A stretch of 64,000 nt of DNA from Clostridiales bacterium (GCA_004557735.1 SFFV01000012.1:47696-111695); one strand, 5' to 3'. Positions 44,046 through 53,356 are shown, numbered from the stretch's first letter. A program made the numbers and translations. Notes: generated by a model from the sequence alone, not told the origin.

Positions 44046-44074
44046 AGCATACCGATTCCGGACGGAAAGGTCAA
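44046..44074 (-). promoter_or_regulatory. Promoter of the S24-like gene
   Basis: Minus strand TTGACC, 17 bp, TATGCT, 35 bp before the ATG at 44011. Confidence 0.65.
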
Positions 44075-44101
44075 GGCAGCGGAAAAAAATAGTGCATTCC
44101 G

Positions 44102-44130
44102 TTGCAGATATCGGGATCCTGTGGTAAAAT
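44102..44130 (+). promoter_or_regulatory. Promoter of rlmB and the pseudo-ATPase gene
   Basis: TTGCAG, 17 bp, TAAAAT, 63 bp before the rlmB ATG. Confidence 0.7.
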
Positions 44131-44192
44131 ATATTATCTATACGCATGCGAAGAACGACAGATAAGGTATATAAAGAAGGAAATTACCCGAT

Positions 44193-44963
44193 ATGGAAAA
44201 CCATGAACAGGAGGTCCGTCAGGATCGCGAGGATCTGATCGAGGGGCGCAACGCCGTCGCCGAGGCGATCCGCGCCGGGCGGACGATCGATAAAATTTTC
44301 GTTGCCCGCGGCGACACCGACCGGACGCTTGCGCGCATTCTTGCCAGAGCACGGGAAAACGGCATTGTCGTCACCGAGTGCGACCGGCGCAAGCTCGATT
44401 CTCTCAGCGCCACGGGCGCGCATCAGGGCGTCATCGCGCAGGCGGCGATGCGCGAATATGCCTCGATCGAGGACATTCTCGAGCGCGCCGCCGGGCGGGG
44501 CGAGGACCCGTTCATCGTCGTGTGCGACGAGATCGCCGATCCGCACAATCTCGGGGCGATTTTGCGCACCGCCGAGTGCGCGGGCGTCCACGGCGTCATC
44601 ATCCCCAAGCGGCGCGCCGCCGGGCTCACCGCTGTGGTGGACAAGGCGAGCGCGGGCGCGGCGGAGCATATGCTTGTAGCGCGTGTGACGAACATCCCCT
44701 CGACGCTCGGTGAGCTGAAGAAAAAGGGCCTCTGGGTCTACGGCACGGCGGCGGACGCTCCCGCCGATCTGTGGCAGACGAAAATGACCGGCCCCGCGGC
44801 GCTCGTCATCGGGTCGGAGGGCTTCGGCATGGGGCGGCTCGTTTCGGAGCAGTGCGACTTCACCGTGAGCATCCCCCTGCTCGGCAAGATCACATCGCTC
44901 AACGCCTCTGCGGCGGCGGCGATCCTCATGTATGAGGTCGTCCGCCAGCGCAGAGAATCCTGA
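44193..44963 (+). CDS. rlmB: 23S rRNA (guanosine(2251)-2'-O)-methyltransferase (SpoU/TrmH family)
   Basis: A SPOUT methyltransferase of 256 residues acting on the 23S rRNA peptidyl-transferase region. The substrate-binding N-domain (LIEGRNAVAEAIRAGRTIDK) is followed by motif 1 IADPHNLGAILRTAECAG, motif 2 LVIGSEGFGMGRLVSEQCDF and motif 3 VSIPLLGKITSLNASAAAAI. Length is usual. The RBS AAGAAGGAA is about 10 bases away. It lies 13 bp before the degenerate P1B-like gene and may be cotranscribed with it. Confidence 0.93.
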   Translation: MENHEQEVRQDREDLIEGRNAVAEAIRAGRTIDKIFVARGDTDRTLARILARARENGIVVTECDRRKLDSLSATGAHQGVIAQAAMREYASIEDILERAAGRGEDPFIVVCDEIADPHNLGAILRTAECAGVHGVIIPKRRAAGLTAVVDKASAGAAEHMLVARVTNIPSTLGELKKKGLWVYGTAADAPADLWQTKMTGPAALVIGSEGFGMGRLVSEQCDFTVSIPLLGKITSLNASAAAAILMYEVVRQRRES

Positions 44964-44976
44964 AGCGGAGGAAGCT

Positions 44977-47277
44977 ATGGCAAAACGCGATACAGGCGGC
45001 ATACCCCGGAACTTCGGCGCGCCGGGCTTCTCGCTCGAGAGCATTCTCGAGGAGTGCCGGGACAAGGCACCGGAAGAGACCGCCGCGCCCGCGGCGGCGG
45101 AAACGGAATATCTGCCGGAGACGGAGGGCTGCTTCTCCGAGCAGGCGGAGTACCCGGCGGAGACCGGATACGAGGCCGAATATCCGGACGAAGAAGCGGA
45201 ATATTCCGAATACGAAGAATTTGATGCCGATGCACCGGAATATGAGCCGGAATATGAGCCGGAGCCGGACGCCGAGCCGGACGAGCCGGAAGCGGAGGCG
45301 CCCGAAGAGCCGGACGGTCGGTACTATGAGGAGGCGCCGGGGCCGGACGGGCTTTCCGAAAACGATATATACGACGAAGGCTTTGAGGACGACGCGGATT
45401 TCTACGCTCCGCCCCTCGAAGCGCCGGACGGGCCGGAGACCCCGGAAGAGACCGGGGAGCCGGACGAAACGGCTTCTTCCGATAAAAGGAAAAGGGGCCT
45501 TGGCCGCGCGGCATATCGCGGGGGACGCGGCCGGACGCCGGGGCTTTGGGGCAGGCTCGTGGGCCTTCTCGCCGCGGCGTCGATCCGCCGGGCGGACAAT
45601 CTCTCCCAGCCCGACCCGGAGCCGGAGGACGTAACGCTCGAAATGCCGCCGCAGCGCGCGGCGAAGCATTATGCCGCGCAGATGCCGAGCCTGCGCCTGC
45701 GCTTCATTGCGGCGGCGGCGGTCTGCGTGCTGCTCGCATGGATCACTCTTGCGTATGACTTCGGCCTGCCGCTGCCCGGCAGTCTCGGCACGAACGCGAG
45801 AACGACGTCGCTCGTGTGCCTCATCGGGATGCTCGCGGTGATGCTCATCGGGCTGGACGTTGTCACGGCGGGCGTCATGGGGCTTGCCCGCGGCCGCGCC
45901 GGCGCCGAATCGATGATCGTTCTCGCCGCGATTGCCGCGGCGGCGGACGTGATCTATATCGCCGCGAGCGGCGACGGCTCGCATGGCGTCACCTTCGCGG
46001 TGATCCCCGCGGCGGCGGTCGCGTTTGCGCTGCGCGGCGCGTGGCACAGCTGCCGGGCGTACGCCGATTCGTTCCTTGCGATCTACCACGCAAAGGACCC
46101 CTATGCCGTCACCTCCGAGGTACTGCCGGGGAAAAAGGAGCGCATCCTCATCAAGTCCCGCCGCTCGGCGGACGGGCTTGTCCGCCGCAGCGAGGAGCCG
46201 AGCGGCGCGGAGGCGCTCGCGGTGTCGGCGTTCGTGCCGATGACGGCAGGCTCGCTTGCGCTCGCGCTGGCCCTGTCGTTCGGCGCGCAGGACATGAAGG
46301 CGTTTTTCCATCTCTTCTCGCTTATGACGGCGCTTTGCGTTTCATTCAACTGGACGCTCTCGTTCCCGCTCCTCTTTTCCCGCACGGCGCGCCATCTTAT
46401 GATGCGCGGCAGCGCTTTGGCCGGATGGCCCGGCGCGCGTGACGTCGGCCGCTCCCGCCAGCTCGTGCTCACCGATACCGACATTTTCCCCGAGGACGCC
46501 GTTGAGATCACGGGCGTGCGCTTTATGGACAAAAGCCGCGCCGCGCAGGTGCTCGGCATCACCGGCAGCATGCTGGACGCGGCGGGAACGGGACTTGCCG
46601 CGCCCTTTGCCGAACTGATGCGCCGGAAGAATGCCGCCATGCAGACCGTGGAGGATTTCTCCGTCGGCGAGGGCGGTGTGAAGGGTACGGTGCAGGGCGA
46701 GGAGGTTCGCATCGGCTCGCTTGCGTATATGCACCTGAGCGGCGTCAAGATCCCTGACAGGATCAAGGAGGAAAACGCGCTCTATACCGCCGTGTCCGGC
46801 GAGTTGGCGGCGGTGTTCCCGCTGCGCTACCGTCCTATGGCGAGCGTGCGGCGCGCCCTGGCCGACCTGCGCTATGAACACCGCAAGCCGATCTTTGCCG
46901 TGCGCGACTTCAACCTTGACCCGCTTCTTCTGCAGAAAACGTTCGGCATCTCCGCCGAGGGCTTCCAGTTTCCGTCCTCCTCCGAGCGGTACCGCATATC
47001 CGGCATCCCCGCCTCGGCGGGCAGCCCGGCCGCCGGCGTTATGGCGCAGGACGGTCTGGACACGCTTGTGGACTTTGCCGAATGCGGCACGAAGCTCCAT
47101 TCCTATGGCCGCGCGTGCGCGTGGTGCGGCGTTGTATGCGCCGCGCTCGGCGCGTTTCTTGCGGTGCTCCCGGCGTGGCGGGGAATGTGGACGGCGATCG
47201 GCGCGGGGAGAGTATTCCTTTACATGTTGATATGGCTCATCGTGCCGCTGGCGCTGCGGACGCTGCTCCGAAAATAA
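44977..47277 (+). CDS. Degenerate P1B-type-ATPase-like membrane protein with acidic N-terminus
   Basis: A protein of about 766 residues. Residues 30-175 are extremely acidic and Pro/Tyr-rich, then a basic patch (DKRKRGLGRAAYRGGRGR). Six hydrophobic segments (first RFIAAAAVCVLLAWITLAYD), a soluble part and two closing helices reproduce the P1B layout. The loop between helices 4 and 5 is short and has no TGE. DKTGT is replaced by TDTDIF (residues 499-504), after GSALAGWPGARDVGRSRQLV, which resembles the P1B approach to the Asp. The N-domain relic VEDFSVGEGGVKGTVQGEEV (near 558-577) keeps the GxGV glycine motif but lacks the SEHP His-Pro. The hinge TGD reads AVRDFN. It cannot work as a normal pump. 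The ATG at 44977 follows GGAGG by six bases. An assembly error is unlikely because the frame is open throughout. Confidence 0.8.
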   Translation: MAKRDTGGIPRNFGAPGFSLESILEECRDKAPEETAAPAAAETEYLPETEGCFSEQAEYPAETGYEAEYPDEEAEYSEYEEFDADAPEYEPEYEPEPDAEPDEPEAEAPEEPDGRYYEEAPGPDGLSENDIYDEGFEDDADFYAPPLEAPDGPETPEETGEPDETASSDKRKRGLGRAAYRGGRGRTPGLWGRLVGLLAAASIRRADNLSQPDPEPEDVTLEMPPQRAAKHYAAQMPSLRLRFIAAAAVCVLLAWITLAYDFGLPLPGSLGTNARTTSLVCLIGMLAVMLIGLDVVTAGVMGLARGRAGAESMIVLAAIAAAADVIYIAASGDGSHGVTFAVIPAAAVAFALRGAWHSCRAYADSFLAIYHAKDPYAVTSEVLPGKKERILIKSRRSADGLVRRSEEPSGAEALAVSAFVPMTAGSLALALALSFGAQDMKAFFHLFSLMTALCVSFNWTLSFPLLFSRTARHLMMRGSALAGWPGARDVGRSRQLVLTDTDIFPEDAVEITGVRFMDKSRAAQVLGITGSMLDAAGTGLAAPFAELMRRKNAAMQTVEDFSVGEGGVKGTVQGEEVRIGSLAYMHLSGVKIPDRIKEENALYTAVSGELAAVFPLRYRPMASVRRALADLRYEHRKPIFAVRDFNLDPLLLQKTFGISAEGFQFPSSSERYRISGIPASAGSPAAGVMAQDGLDTLVDFAECGTKLHSYGRACAWCGVVCAALGAFLAVLPAWRGMWTAIGAGRVFLYMLIWLIVPLALRTLLRK

Positions 47278-47280
47278 ATA

Positions 47281-47309
47281 TTGCCAAAAAAATTGTCATA
47301 GTGTATAAT
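47281..47309 (+). promoter_or_regulatory. Promoter of the EF-G-like gene
   Basis: TTGCCA, 17 bp, perfect TATAAT, 92 bp before the ATG at 47401. Confidence 0.75.
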
Positions 47310-47400
47310 TTATCTTCGTGGCGTTCCCTTGTTTTTTCGGAAGAATGACAAGGACAATAAATTTAAGTTTTTTAAGATAATTGCAAGGAGAGGACAACCC

Positions 47401-49419
47401 ATGAGCTACACAACCAAGGACATCCGCAATGTCTGCCTGCTCGGTCACGGCGGCAGCGGCAAGACCACCCTTACCGAGAACATGCTCTACCTGACCGGCG
47501 CCATCGACCGCCAGGGCAAGGTCACCGACGGCAACACCGTCTGCGACTACGACGCGGAAGAAATCAAGCGCCAGGTAACGATTTCCGCGGCTCTCGCGCC
47601 CATTTCCTTCGGCGGCAAGAAGATCAACGTGATTGACTGCCCGGGCTTCCAGGACTTTGCCGGTGAAGTCGCCGCCGCGCTGCGCGCGGTCGAGGCGGGC
47701 GTCATTTTCTGCACCGCGAAGGACGGCCTTTCCGTTGGCGCGGAGCGCAGCTGGAAACTGCTCAAGGCCGCCGGAAAGCCGGCAGCGTTCTATATCTCCA
47801 AGCTCGACGAAGAGCATGGCGACTATTTCGGCGTGCTCGAAGCTCTTCAGGCCAAGTACGGCAGCATCGTATGCCCCGTGACGATCCCCGCCTCCGACGG
47901 CACCGGCGTCATCGATCTCGTGCACAACGTCGCATATGAGACCAAGGGGAACAAGACCGCAAAGGCAGCCGTTCCCGCCGCCGACGCGGGCAGGGTCGAA
48001 GAGCTGCGCGAGGCTCTCATGGAGTCCGCCGCGGGCGCTACCGAGGAGCTCATGGAGAAGTATTTCGAGGAAATGACCCTCTCCGAGGAAGAACTCGTCA
48101 CCGGCATCAAGGCCGGTCTGAAGGATCGCAGCGTCGTTCCCGTGTTCTGCGGCGTCGGCACGACCGGCGTCGGCACGCAGGCTCTGCTCCAGGCCATTCT
48201 GGACTATGTCCCCGCGCCCGACGAGGTCGAGGGCATCGATCCCAACGGCCCGACCGCCGGTCTCGTATTCAAGACCGTGTCCGACCAGTTCGGCAAGTAT
48301 AACTTCATCAAGCTCGTCAGCGGCAAGCTGACCGCCGATATGTCTCTGCGCAACATGCGCACCGGCAGCACCGACAAGCTCGGCCGTCTGTATACCATGT
48401 GCGGCAAAAAGACCGCCGAGGTCAAGGAAGCCTGCTGCGGCGATATCGTCGCCATCGGCAAGATGGACTGGAAGACCGGCGACACCGTGTGCGACCCGAA
48501 GGCCGAGATCGAGCTTCCCGCCATCGAAATTGCGGAGCCCTGCTACTCCATGTGTATCTCCCCCAAGACGAAGGGCCAGGACGACAAGATCGCCAACGGT
48601 CTCGCCCGTCTGAACGAGGAGGACATCTCCTTTACGGTCGTCAACAACGCCGAGACGCACCAGATGGTCCTCTCCGGCGCCGGCGATATCCAGCTCGACG
48701 TTCTCTGCGCCAAGCTGAAGAGCCGCTTCGGTGTCGAGAGTGAGCTCAAGCCCGCCCGTGTGCCTTACCGCGAGAAGATCAAGGCGAAGGTCGAAGCCCA
48801 CGGCCGCCACAAAAAGCAGACCGGCGGCAGCGGTCAGTTCGGCGACGTATGGATCCGCTTCGAGCCCCAGGAGGAGTCTGAGGAAATGATCTTCGCCGAG
48901 GAAGTGTTCGGCGGCAGCGTTCCCAAGAACTTCTTCCCCGCGGTCGAAAAGGGCCTGCGCGACGCCGTCAACAAAGGCGTTCTGGCCGGTTACCCGCTCG
49001 TCAACCTCAAGGCCACGCTGTACGACGGCTCCTACCATCCCGTTGACTCCAACGAAATGGCGTTCAAGACGGCGGCGCAGCTCGCCTACAAGGACGGCAT
49101 CCCCCGCGCGAAGCCGACCATTCTCGAGCCCATCGGCCTGCTGAAGGTCACCATTCCCGACGCGAATCTCGGCGATATCATGTCCGATATCTCCTCCAAG
49201 CGCCGCGGCACGGTGCTCGGCATGACTGCCGAGGACGGCATGCAGATCGTTGAGGCCGAGGTCCCCATGGCCGAGATGAGCTCGTACACGATCGACCTGC
49301 GCTCCATGACGCAGGGACGCGGCTCCTTCACCTGCAAGTTCGTGCGCTATGAGGAAGCCCCCGGCAACGTCCAGCAGAAGGTCATCGAAGAGGCCAAGGC
49401 CCTTGCCGACGCCGAATAA
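47401..49419 (+). CDS. EF-G-like translational GTPase (EF-G2 type paralogue)
   Basis: A GTPase of 672 residues with the EF-G five-domain order. The G domain differs from housekeeping EF-G: G1 is GHGGSGKTT in place of A-H-x-D-A-GKTT, G3 is DCPGFQDF in place of DTPGHVDF, and G4 is SKLDEEHGDY in place of NKMD. Domain IV includes RHKKQTGGSGQFGDVWIRFE and domain V MTQGRGSFTCKFVRYEEAPG. This pattern fits the EF-G2/FusA2 paralogues that are common in Firmicutes, whose role is unresolved. The first 24 codons of the open frame are excluded because AAGGAG stands before ATG 47401. It is monocistronic, with promoter and terminator. The canonical fusA is not in this window. Confidence 0.88.
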   Translation: MSYTTKDIRNVCLLGHGGSGKTTLTENMLYLTGAIDRQGKVTDGNTVCDYDAEEIKRQVTISAALAPISFGGKKINVIDCPGFQDFAGEVAAALRAVEAGVIFCTAKDGLSVGAERSWKLLKAAGKPAAFYISKLDEEHGDYFGVLEALQAKYGSIVCPVTIPASDGTGVIDLVHNVAYETKGNKTAKAAVPAADAGRVEELREALMESAAGATEELMEKYFEEMTLSEEELVTGIKAGLKDRSVVPVFCGVGTTGVGTQALLQAILDYVPAPDEVEGIDPNGPTAGLVFKTVSDQFGKYNFIKLVSGKLTADMSLRNMRTGSTDKLGRLYTMCGKKTAEVKEACCGDIVAIGKMDWKTGDTVCDPKAEIELPAIEIAEPCYSMCISPKTKGQDDKIANGLARLNEEDISFTVVNNAETHQMVLSGAGDIQLDVLCAKLKSRFGVESELKPARVPYREKIKAKVEAHGRHKKQTGGSGQFGDVWIRFEPQEESEEMIFAEEVFGGSVPKNFFPAVEKGLRDAVNKGVLAGYPLVNLKATLYDGSYHPVDSNEMAFKTAAQLAYKDGIPRAKPTILEPIGLLKVTIPDANLGDIMSDISSKRRGTVLGMTAEDGMQIVEAEVPMAEMSSYTIDLRSMTQGRGSFTCKFVRYEEAPGNVQQKVIEEAKALADAE

Positions 49420-49443
49420 TTTCAAAGCATAAAGACCGCAAAG

Positions 49444-49476
49444 AGGCGGCTCCGTCGGAGCCGCCTCCTTTTTTAA
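49444..49476 (+). terminator. Terminator after the EF-G-like gene
   Basis: Stem GAGGCGGCTCC / GGAGCCGCCTC with a 3-base loop, then six T. Confidence 0.9.
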
Positions 49477-49753
49477 TAATATGCAAAAATATGCAGAAGC
49501 TCGCTTTTCGCGGCGCTTCTCTGCGCAAGGGCGGCTTTCCGTATTTGCGGATTAAGCAAATCTTAAAGAAATCTCATCTTTATTATTAAGCGCGGGGATG
49601 CTATGCTGTAGCTGTAGCGCCGGTTAACAAGGGCACACGCGGTCCTGCCGGGCGGAAATGCCGTTATACCGCGTCAGGATCCCCGAGAATACACAAAGCA
49701 TTCTCCGCGGTCTTTTTCTTGTCATCGGCGGTGAACGGGAGAGGGGAAGAGCC
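49477..49753 (+). other. Leader region before the two-component system
   Basis: About 280 bases without a supported gene. It contains an AT-rich patch with repeated ATCTTA/ATCTTT half-sites (about 49559-49582), a weak promoter and a presumed leader of roughly 140 bases. No known riboswitch fold was recognised. Confidence 0.45.
49579..49607 (+). promoter_or_regulatory. Weak promoter candidate for the two-component operon
   Basis: TTTATT, 17 bp, TATGCT. ATCTTA/ATCTTT repeats immediately upstream could be a response-regulator site, as expected for autoregulated OmpR-type systems. Confidence 0.35.
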
Positions 49754-50449
49754 ATGTACAAAATACTCATCTGCGACGACGAGCGCGACATCCGAAACGC
49801 GCTGCGCATTTACCTTACAAGCGAGGGCTACGCCGTCTGTGAGGCCGACAGCGGCATAGCGGCGCTCGAGATCGTGCGGCGCGAGGAGGTGCAGCTCGTG
49901 CTCATGGACATTATGATGCCCGGCATGGACGGCATGACCGCGACGGCCCGCCTGCGCGAGCAGAGCAACGTTCCGGTCATCCTCATCACCGCCAAGGGCG
50001 AGGACAACGATAAGATCCTCGGTCTCACCGTCGGCGCGGACGATTATATCACCAAGCCCTTCAACCCTCTGGAAGTCCTCGCCCGGGTCAAGGCGCAGCT
50101 CCGGCGGTATGCGCTGCTCGGCGGCATGCCGGAGAGAAACACCGCGCTTACGCTCGGCGGCATCGCCATGGACGATGAGCGCAAGAGCGTCACGCTCGAC
50201 GGCAAAGAGGTAACGCTCACCCCGACGGAATACGACATTCTCCGTCTCCTGCTCGAAAACCCCGGCAAGGTATTTTCGAGCGCGGAGATCTACCGCCGCG
50301 TATGGAAGGACGAACCGTTTTCCGCCGAGGGAACGGTGCCGGTGCACATCCGCCATCTGCGCGAAAAGCTGGAGATCGACCCTACCAATCCCCGCTATCT
50401 GAAAGTCGTCTGGGGCAAAGGCTATAAGCTGGAGGAAATGAAAAAATGA
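49754..50449 (+). CDS. OmpR/VanR-type response regulator
   Basis: A 231-residue DNA-binding regulator. The receiver domain starts YKILICDDERDIRNALRIYL with the phospho-acceptor Asp52 in LVLMDIMMPGMDG, and Lys in YITKPFNPLE. The C-terminal winged helix runs from about 135 (LTPTEYDILRLLLENPGKVF, VPVHIRHLREKLE, VVWGKGYKLEE). GAGAGGGGAAGAG precedes the ATG; an earlier in-frame ATG (49658) has no such site. Its stop overlaps the kinase start by four bases, so the pair is coupled. The signal is unknown. Confidence 0.92.
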   Translation: MYKILICDDERDIRNALRIYLTSEGYAVCEADSGIAALEIVRREEVQLVLMDIMMPGMDGMTATARLREQSNVPVILITAKGEDNDKILGLTVGADDYITKPFNPLEVLARVKAQLRRYALLGGMPERNTALTLGGIAMDDERKSVTLDGKEVTLTPTEYDILRLLLENPGKVFSSAEIYRRVWKDEPFSAEGTVPVHIRHLREKLEIDPTNPRYLKVVWGKGYKLEEMKK

Positions 50450-52287
50450 AAAAGCTCACCCACAGCGCGGCGGCGCGCACCGCCGCCTTTATCCTGTGTC
50501 TGCTCTGCGGCCTTACGGCCGTGCTCGGCGCGGCGGGATATATTTTCACCAAGATCAACAGAGACAACACTCTCCCGGAGCCGGACGGCGTTCTGGTCTA
50601 CCGGGAGACCATTCACAGACTCCTTTTGGATGCGGTAAACCAGAAATACTACACCGGGGAATATCCTGATCTGCCCTCCGGCTACTCCTACACGGTAACG
50701 GAGTACTCAGTGAAAACAGACAAGGAAACCGTTCTTTTTGATTCCCGGACAAAGAACGCTCTGCCGCTGGGGGTATCCTTCTCCATGGAGCAAAACGGCC
50801 GGCTGACGGAAGCGCAGGCGTATCTCGAGCCGACGCAGACGCCCGGCGAGGAGCTTTCGCAGCTCCGTTCCTCGGTAAACACCCTGCTGCGCTTCCAGAA
50901 CGTCTATCTCCCCGTCGGGATCGCGGCGGCGGTGCTGTGTCTGGCGCTGTTCCTGTTTCTCATGGCGTCCATGGGAAAAACGCCGGACGGCGTGAAGCTG
51001 CGCGGCGTCCACCGTGTGCCGCTCGATCTCTTCCTTGCGGCGGCGGTGCTTGCGGCGGTTCTCACGGAGAATTTCTGTTCCGTCTGGTCGGTGAATACGC
51101 TGCTGTATGATCCGCTGTGGACATGGGTGCTGCCCGGCGCGCTCGTCGTCCTCTGGCTCGGGTTCGCGGCGCTGCTGACCTGCTGCACGGTCTCGGCGCG
51201 GCTGCGCGCCGGGAAGTGGTGGAGAAATACCGTTGTTTATATCGTCTGCCGCTTCCTTTACCGCGCCGTGCGCGGCCTTGTCCGCGCGCTGCCGGATGCG
51301 TGGAAGGGGATCCTCGTCTATGCCGCCGTTGTGCTGGTCAACTTTTTCGGCACGCTCTTCACATGGCTTTCGGGCAGCGTTTTCATTTTTCTGCTGGTGA
51401 TCGTGCTGGACGCTGCCGGGCTGTACTTCGTCATCCGCACCGTGCGCCAGCTCAAGACGCTGCAAACGGCGGGGCGGAAGCTCGCCGCGGGCGATCTCAC
51501 CTACACGGTGGATACGGAGAAAATGTACCCGGTGCTCAAAGAGCACGGCGACGACCTCAACGCCGTGAGCGTCGGCATGAACCGCGCCGTGAACGAGCGC
51601 ATGAAGTCCGAGCGGTTCAAAACCGAACTCATCACAAACGTCAGCCACGATCTCAAAACGCCGCTCACGAGCATTGTGAGCTATGTCGACCTGCTCAAAA
51701 AGGAGCCGACCGAAAGCGAGGCGGCGAGAGAATATATCGAAGTTTTAGACCGCCAGAGCCAGAAGCTCAAAAAGCTCACGACCGATCTCGTGGACGCGAG
51801 CAAGGCGAGCAGCGGCGCGCTGCCGGTGAATTTGGAGAAGATCGATCTCGGCGAGCTGCTGCGCCAGAGCGCGGGGGAGTATGCCGAAAAATTCGCCGCG
51901 GCGGGCATCGCGCCGGTGCTGCTCGTGCCGGAGGGGGAAACGTATGTCACGGCGGACGGACGGCTGCTCTGGCGCGTGCTGGATAATCTTCTGGGGAATG
52001 CGGTAAAATACGCGCAGAGCGGCACGCGGCTGTATCTGGAGCTTGTGCAGAACGAGACGGAAACGGTGCTCACGCTCAAGAACATCTCCCGCGAGCCGCT
52101 GAACATCCCGGCGGAGGAGCTGATGGAGCGCTTTGTCCGCGGCGACGGCTCCCGCCACACGGACGGCAGCGGGCTGGGGCTCTCGATCGCCAAATCCCTC
52201 ATGGAGCTCATGGGCGGGAAGCTCGTTCTGGCGCTCGACGGCGACCTTTTCAAAGCGGCTCTTGTATTCTCACGGAAAACCGTATAA
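50446..52287 (+). CDS. Multi-pass sensor histidine kinase (VanS-like)
   Basis: The membrane kinase partner of the preceding regulator, 613 residues. A first helix (AFILCLLCGLTAVLGAAGYI) is followed by an extracytoplasmic region of about 120 residues. A block of five or so helices fills residues 155-335, and a HAMP-like linker leads to the kinase core. HisKA carries His401 in NVSHDLKTPLTSIVSYVDLL, the N box is LDNLLGNAVKYAQ and the G box DGSGLGLSIAKSLMEL. The ATP-binding lid region is intact, so it should be active. The multi-helix input domain suggests sensing in or near the membrane. Two lipoprotein genes follow on the same strand. Confidence 0.9.
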   Translation: MKKLTHSAAARTAAFILCLLCGLTAVLGAAGYIFTKINRDNTLPEPDGVLVYRETIHRLLLDAVNQKYYTGEYPDLPSGYSYTVTEYSVKTDKETVLFDSRTKNALPLGVSFSMEQNGRLTEAQAYLEPTQTPGEELSQLRSSVNTLLRFQNVYLPVGIAAAVLCLALFLFLMASMGKTPDGVKLRGVHRVPLDLFLAAAVLAAVLTENFCSVWSVNTLLYDPLWTWVLPGALVVLWLGFAALLTCCTVSARLRAGKWWRNTVVYIVCRFLYRAVRGLVRALPDAWKGILVYAAVVLVNFFGTLFTWLSGSVFIFLLVIVLDAAGLYFVIRTVRQLKTLQTAGRKLAAGDLTYTVDTEKMYPVLKEHGDDLNAVSVGMNRAVNERMKSERFKTELITNVSHDLKTPLTSIVSYVDLLKKEPTESEAAREYIEVLDRQSQKLKKLTTDLVDASKASSGALPVNLEKIDLGELLRQSAGEYAEKFAAAGIAPVLLVPEGETYVTADGRLLWRVLDNLLGNAVKYAQSGTRLYLELVQNETETVLTLKNISREPLNIPAEELMERFVRGDGSRHTDGSGLGLSIAKSLMELMGGKLVLALDGDLFKAALVFSRKTV

Positions 52288-52294
52288 TATTTTT

Positions 52295-52326
52295 GCCGGA
52301 CGGGGAACCGAATGACTCCGTCCGGC
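52295..52326 (+). repeat. Hairpin between kinase and first lipoprotein gene
   Basis: Stem GCCGGACGG / CCGTCCGGC with a 14-base loop and no T run after it. It may slow or partly stop transcription between the kinase and the lipoproteins. TATAAT at 52283 has only a poorly spaced TTGTAT, so a promoter here is uncertain. Confidence 0.45.
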
Positions 52327-52384
52327 GTCTATATTTCCGGAAAGCCTTGAAGGGAAATCCGCAGAGCAGAAAGGAAACAGAACT

Positions 52385-53356
52385 ATGAAGGCAAAGAAAT
52401 TTGTGACGGTTTTTTTGACGCTTGCCGTATGTACGGCGCTGCTGGCCGGCTGCACACCGCCGCCGGCGCAGCCTGCGGCAACTTCCGGCAATGCAACGGC
52501 GGCGCCGACCGCCACGCCGGAAGCCACGCCGGAATCCACGGCGGAACCCACCGCTGCCGCCGAGCCGGCAGGCGGCGACAGCTCTCCGCTGCCGGCCGAT
52601 ACAGGCGTCCCGGCAACGGCGGAGAAAAACGGCATGTACGACGCGCTGTGCGATCTTTTCCAAAACTACCACCCCGGCACGGCGGGCAGCTCGCTCACGG
52701 GCGCGCGCATTGCCGCGACCATCGTGGACTTCTCGCTCACCAACGGCCCGGATGCCGTGCGATCCGGCGCGCAGGCGTTTGATCTCGGCGAGGAGACCGA
52801 ATTCGGCGAAAAGTTCACCGACAAGCTCGCCATGATGTATGAGACCGCCATGGGCCTCTATGGCGAGAGCGGGAAAAGCCTTTTGACCGACGGCGGCTAT
52901 ACGCCGGCGCATTACCCGTACACCGCGAAGGATGTGCGCGACGCCTATATCGCGATCTTTGACGCGCGCGGCTATGAACTCCCCGCCGTGGTGCGCGTTT
53001 ACCGCATCAACGCGAATGCGGACGGCTTCCTTGCCGTCGGCTTCCGGCTGGACGCGGAAGAGATCACGGCGGATGCACTGAATACCGCAATGAACGGGCT
53101 GCTCTTTGAAAACGGGGCGGCACTTAATACCGTCGAGGTCGACGAAGCCGGACATATCAAAGCCGATCTCAACGACGCCTTTGCCGCGCAGGTTCGCTCC
53201 TTCGGTACAAGCGGGGAGTACTACATTGTCGGCGGCGTTGTCAACACGCTGCTCGACGTCTATGACGGCGCGGACGTCACGCTCACGGTGAACGGCGCGC
53301 CGCTCGAGAGCGGGCACGCGGTCTACGACACGGCGCTCACGCGCTTTGAGGGGTAA
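52385..53356 (+). CDS. Lipoprotein with C-terminal GerMN-like domain
   Basis: A 323-residue exported lipoprotein. The signal peptide ends in the lipobox LLAGC (Cys22 or nearby), followed by about 60 residues of Pro/Ala/Thr-rich linker. Residues 80-210 have no recognised domain. The end (ADALNTAMNGLLFENGAALN, then YYIVGGVVNTLLDVYDGADV and TLTVNG) resembles the GerMN/sporulation-germination fold. The family sits at the cell surface, and GerM takes part in the sporulation channel. It lies 97 bp after the kinase and eight bp before the next lipoprotein gene. GerMN is a moderate call. Confidence 0.75.
   Translation: MKAKKFVTVFLTLAVCTALLAGCTPPPAQPAATSGNATAAPTATPEATPESTAEPTAAAEPAGGDSSPLPADTGVPATAEKNGMYDALCDLFQNYHPGTAGSSLTGARIAATIVDFSLTNGPDAVRSGAQAFDLGEETEFGEKFTDKLAMMYETAMGLYGESGKSLLTDGGYTPAHYPYTAKDVRDAYIAIFDARGYELPAVVRVYRINANADGFLAVGFRLDAEEITADALNTAMNGLLFENGAALNTVEVDEAGHIKADLNDAFAAQVRSFGTSGEYYIVGGVVNTLLDVYDGADVTLTVNGAPLESGHAVYDTALTRFEG

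Noticed and set aside
47296..49425. 709-residue minus-strand frame opposite the EF-G-like gene
   Set aside because: An antisense shadow; the plus strand encodes an intact GTPase with promoter, RBS and terminator.
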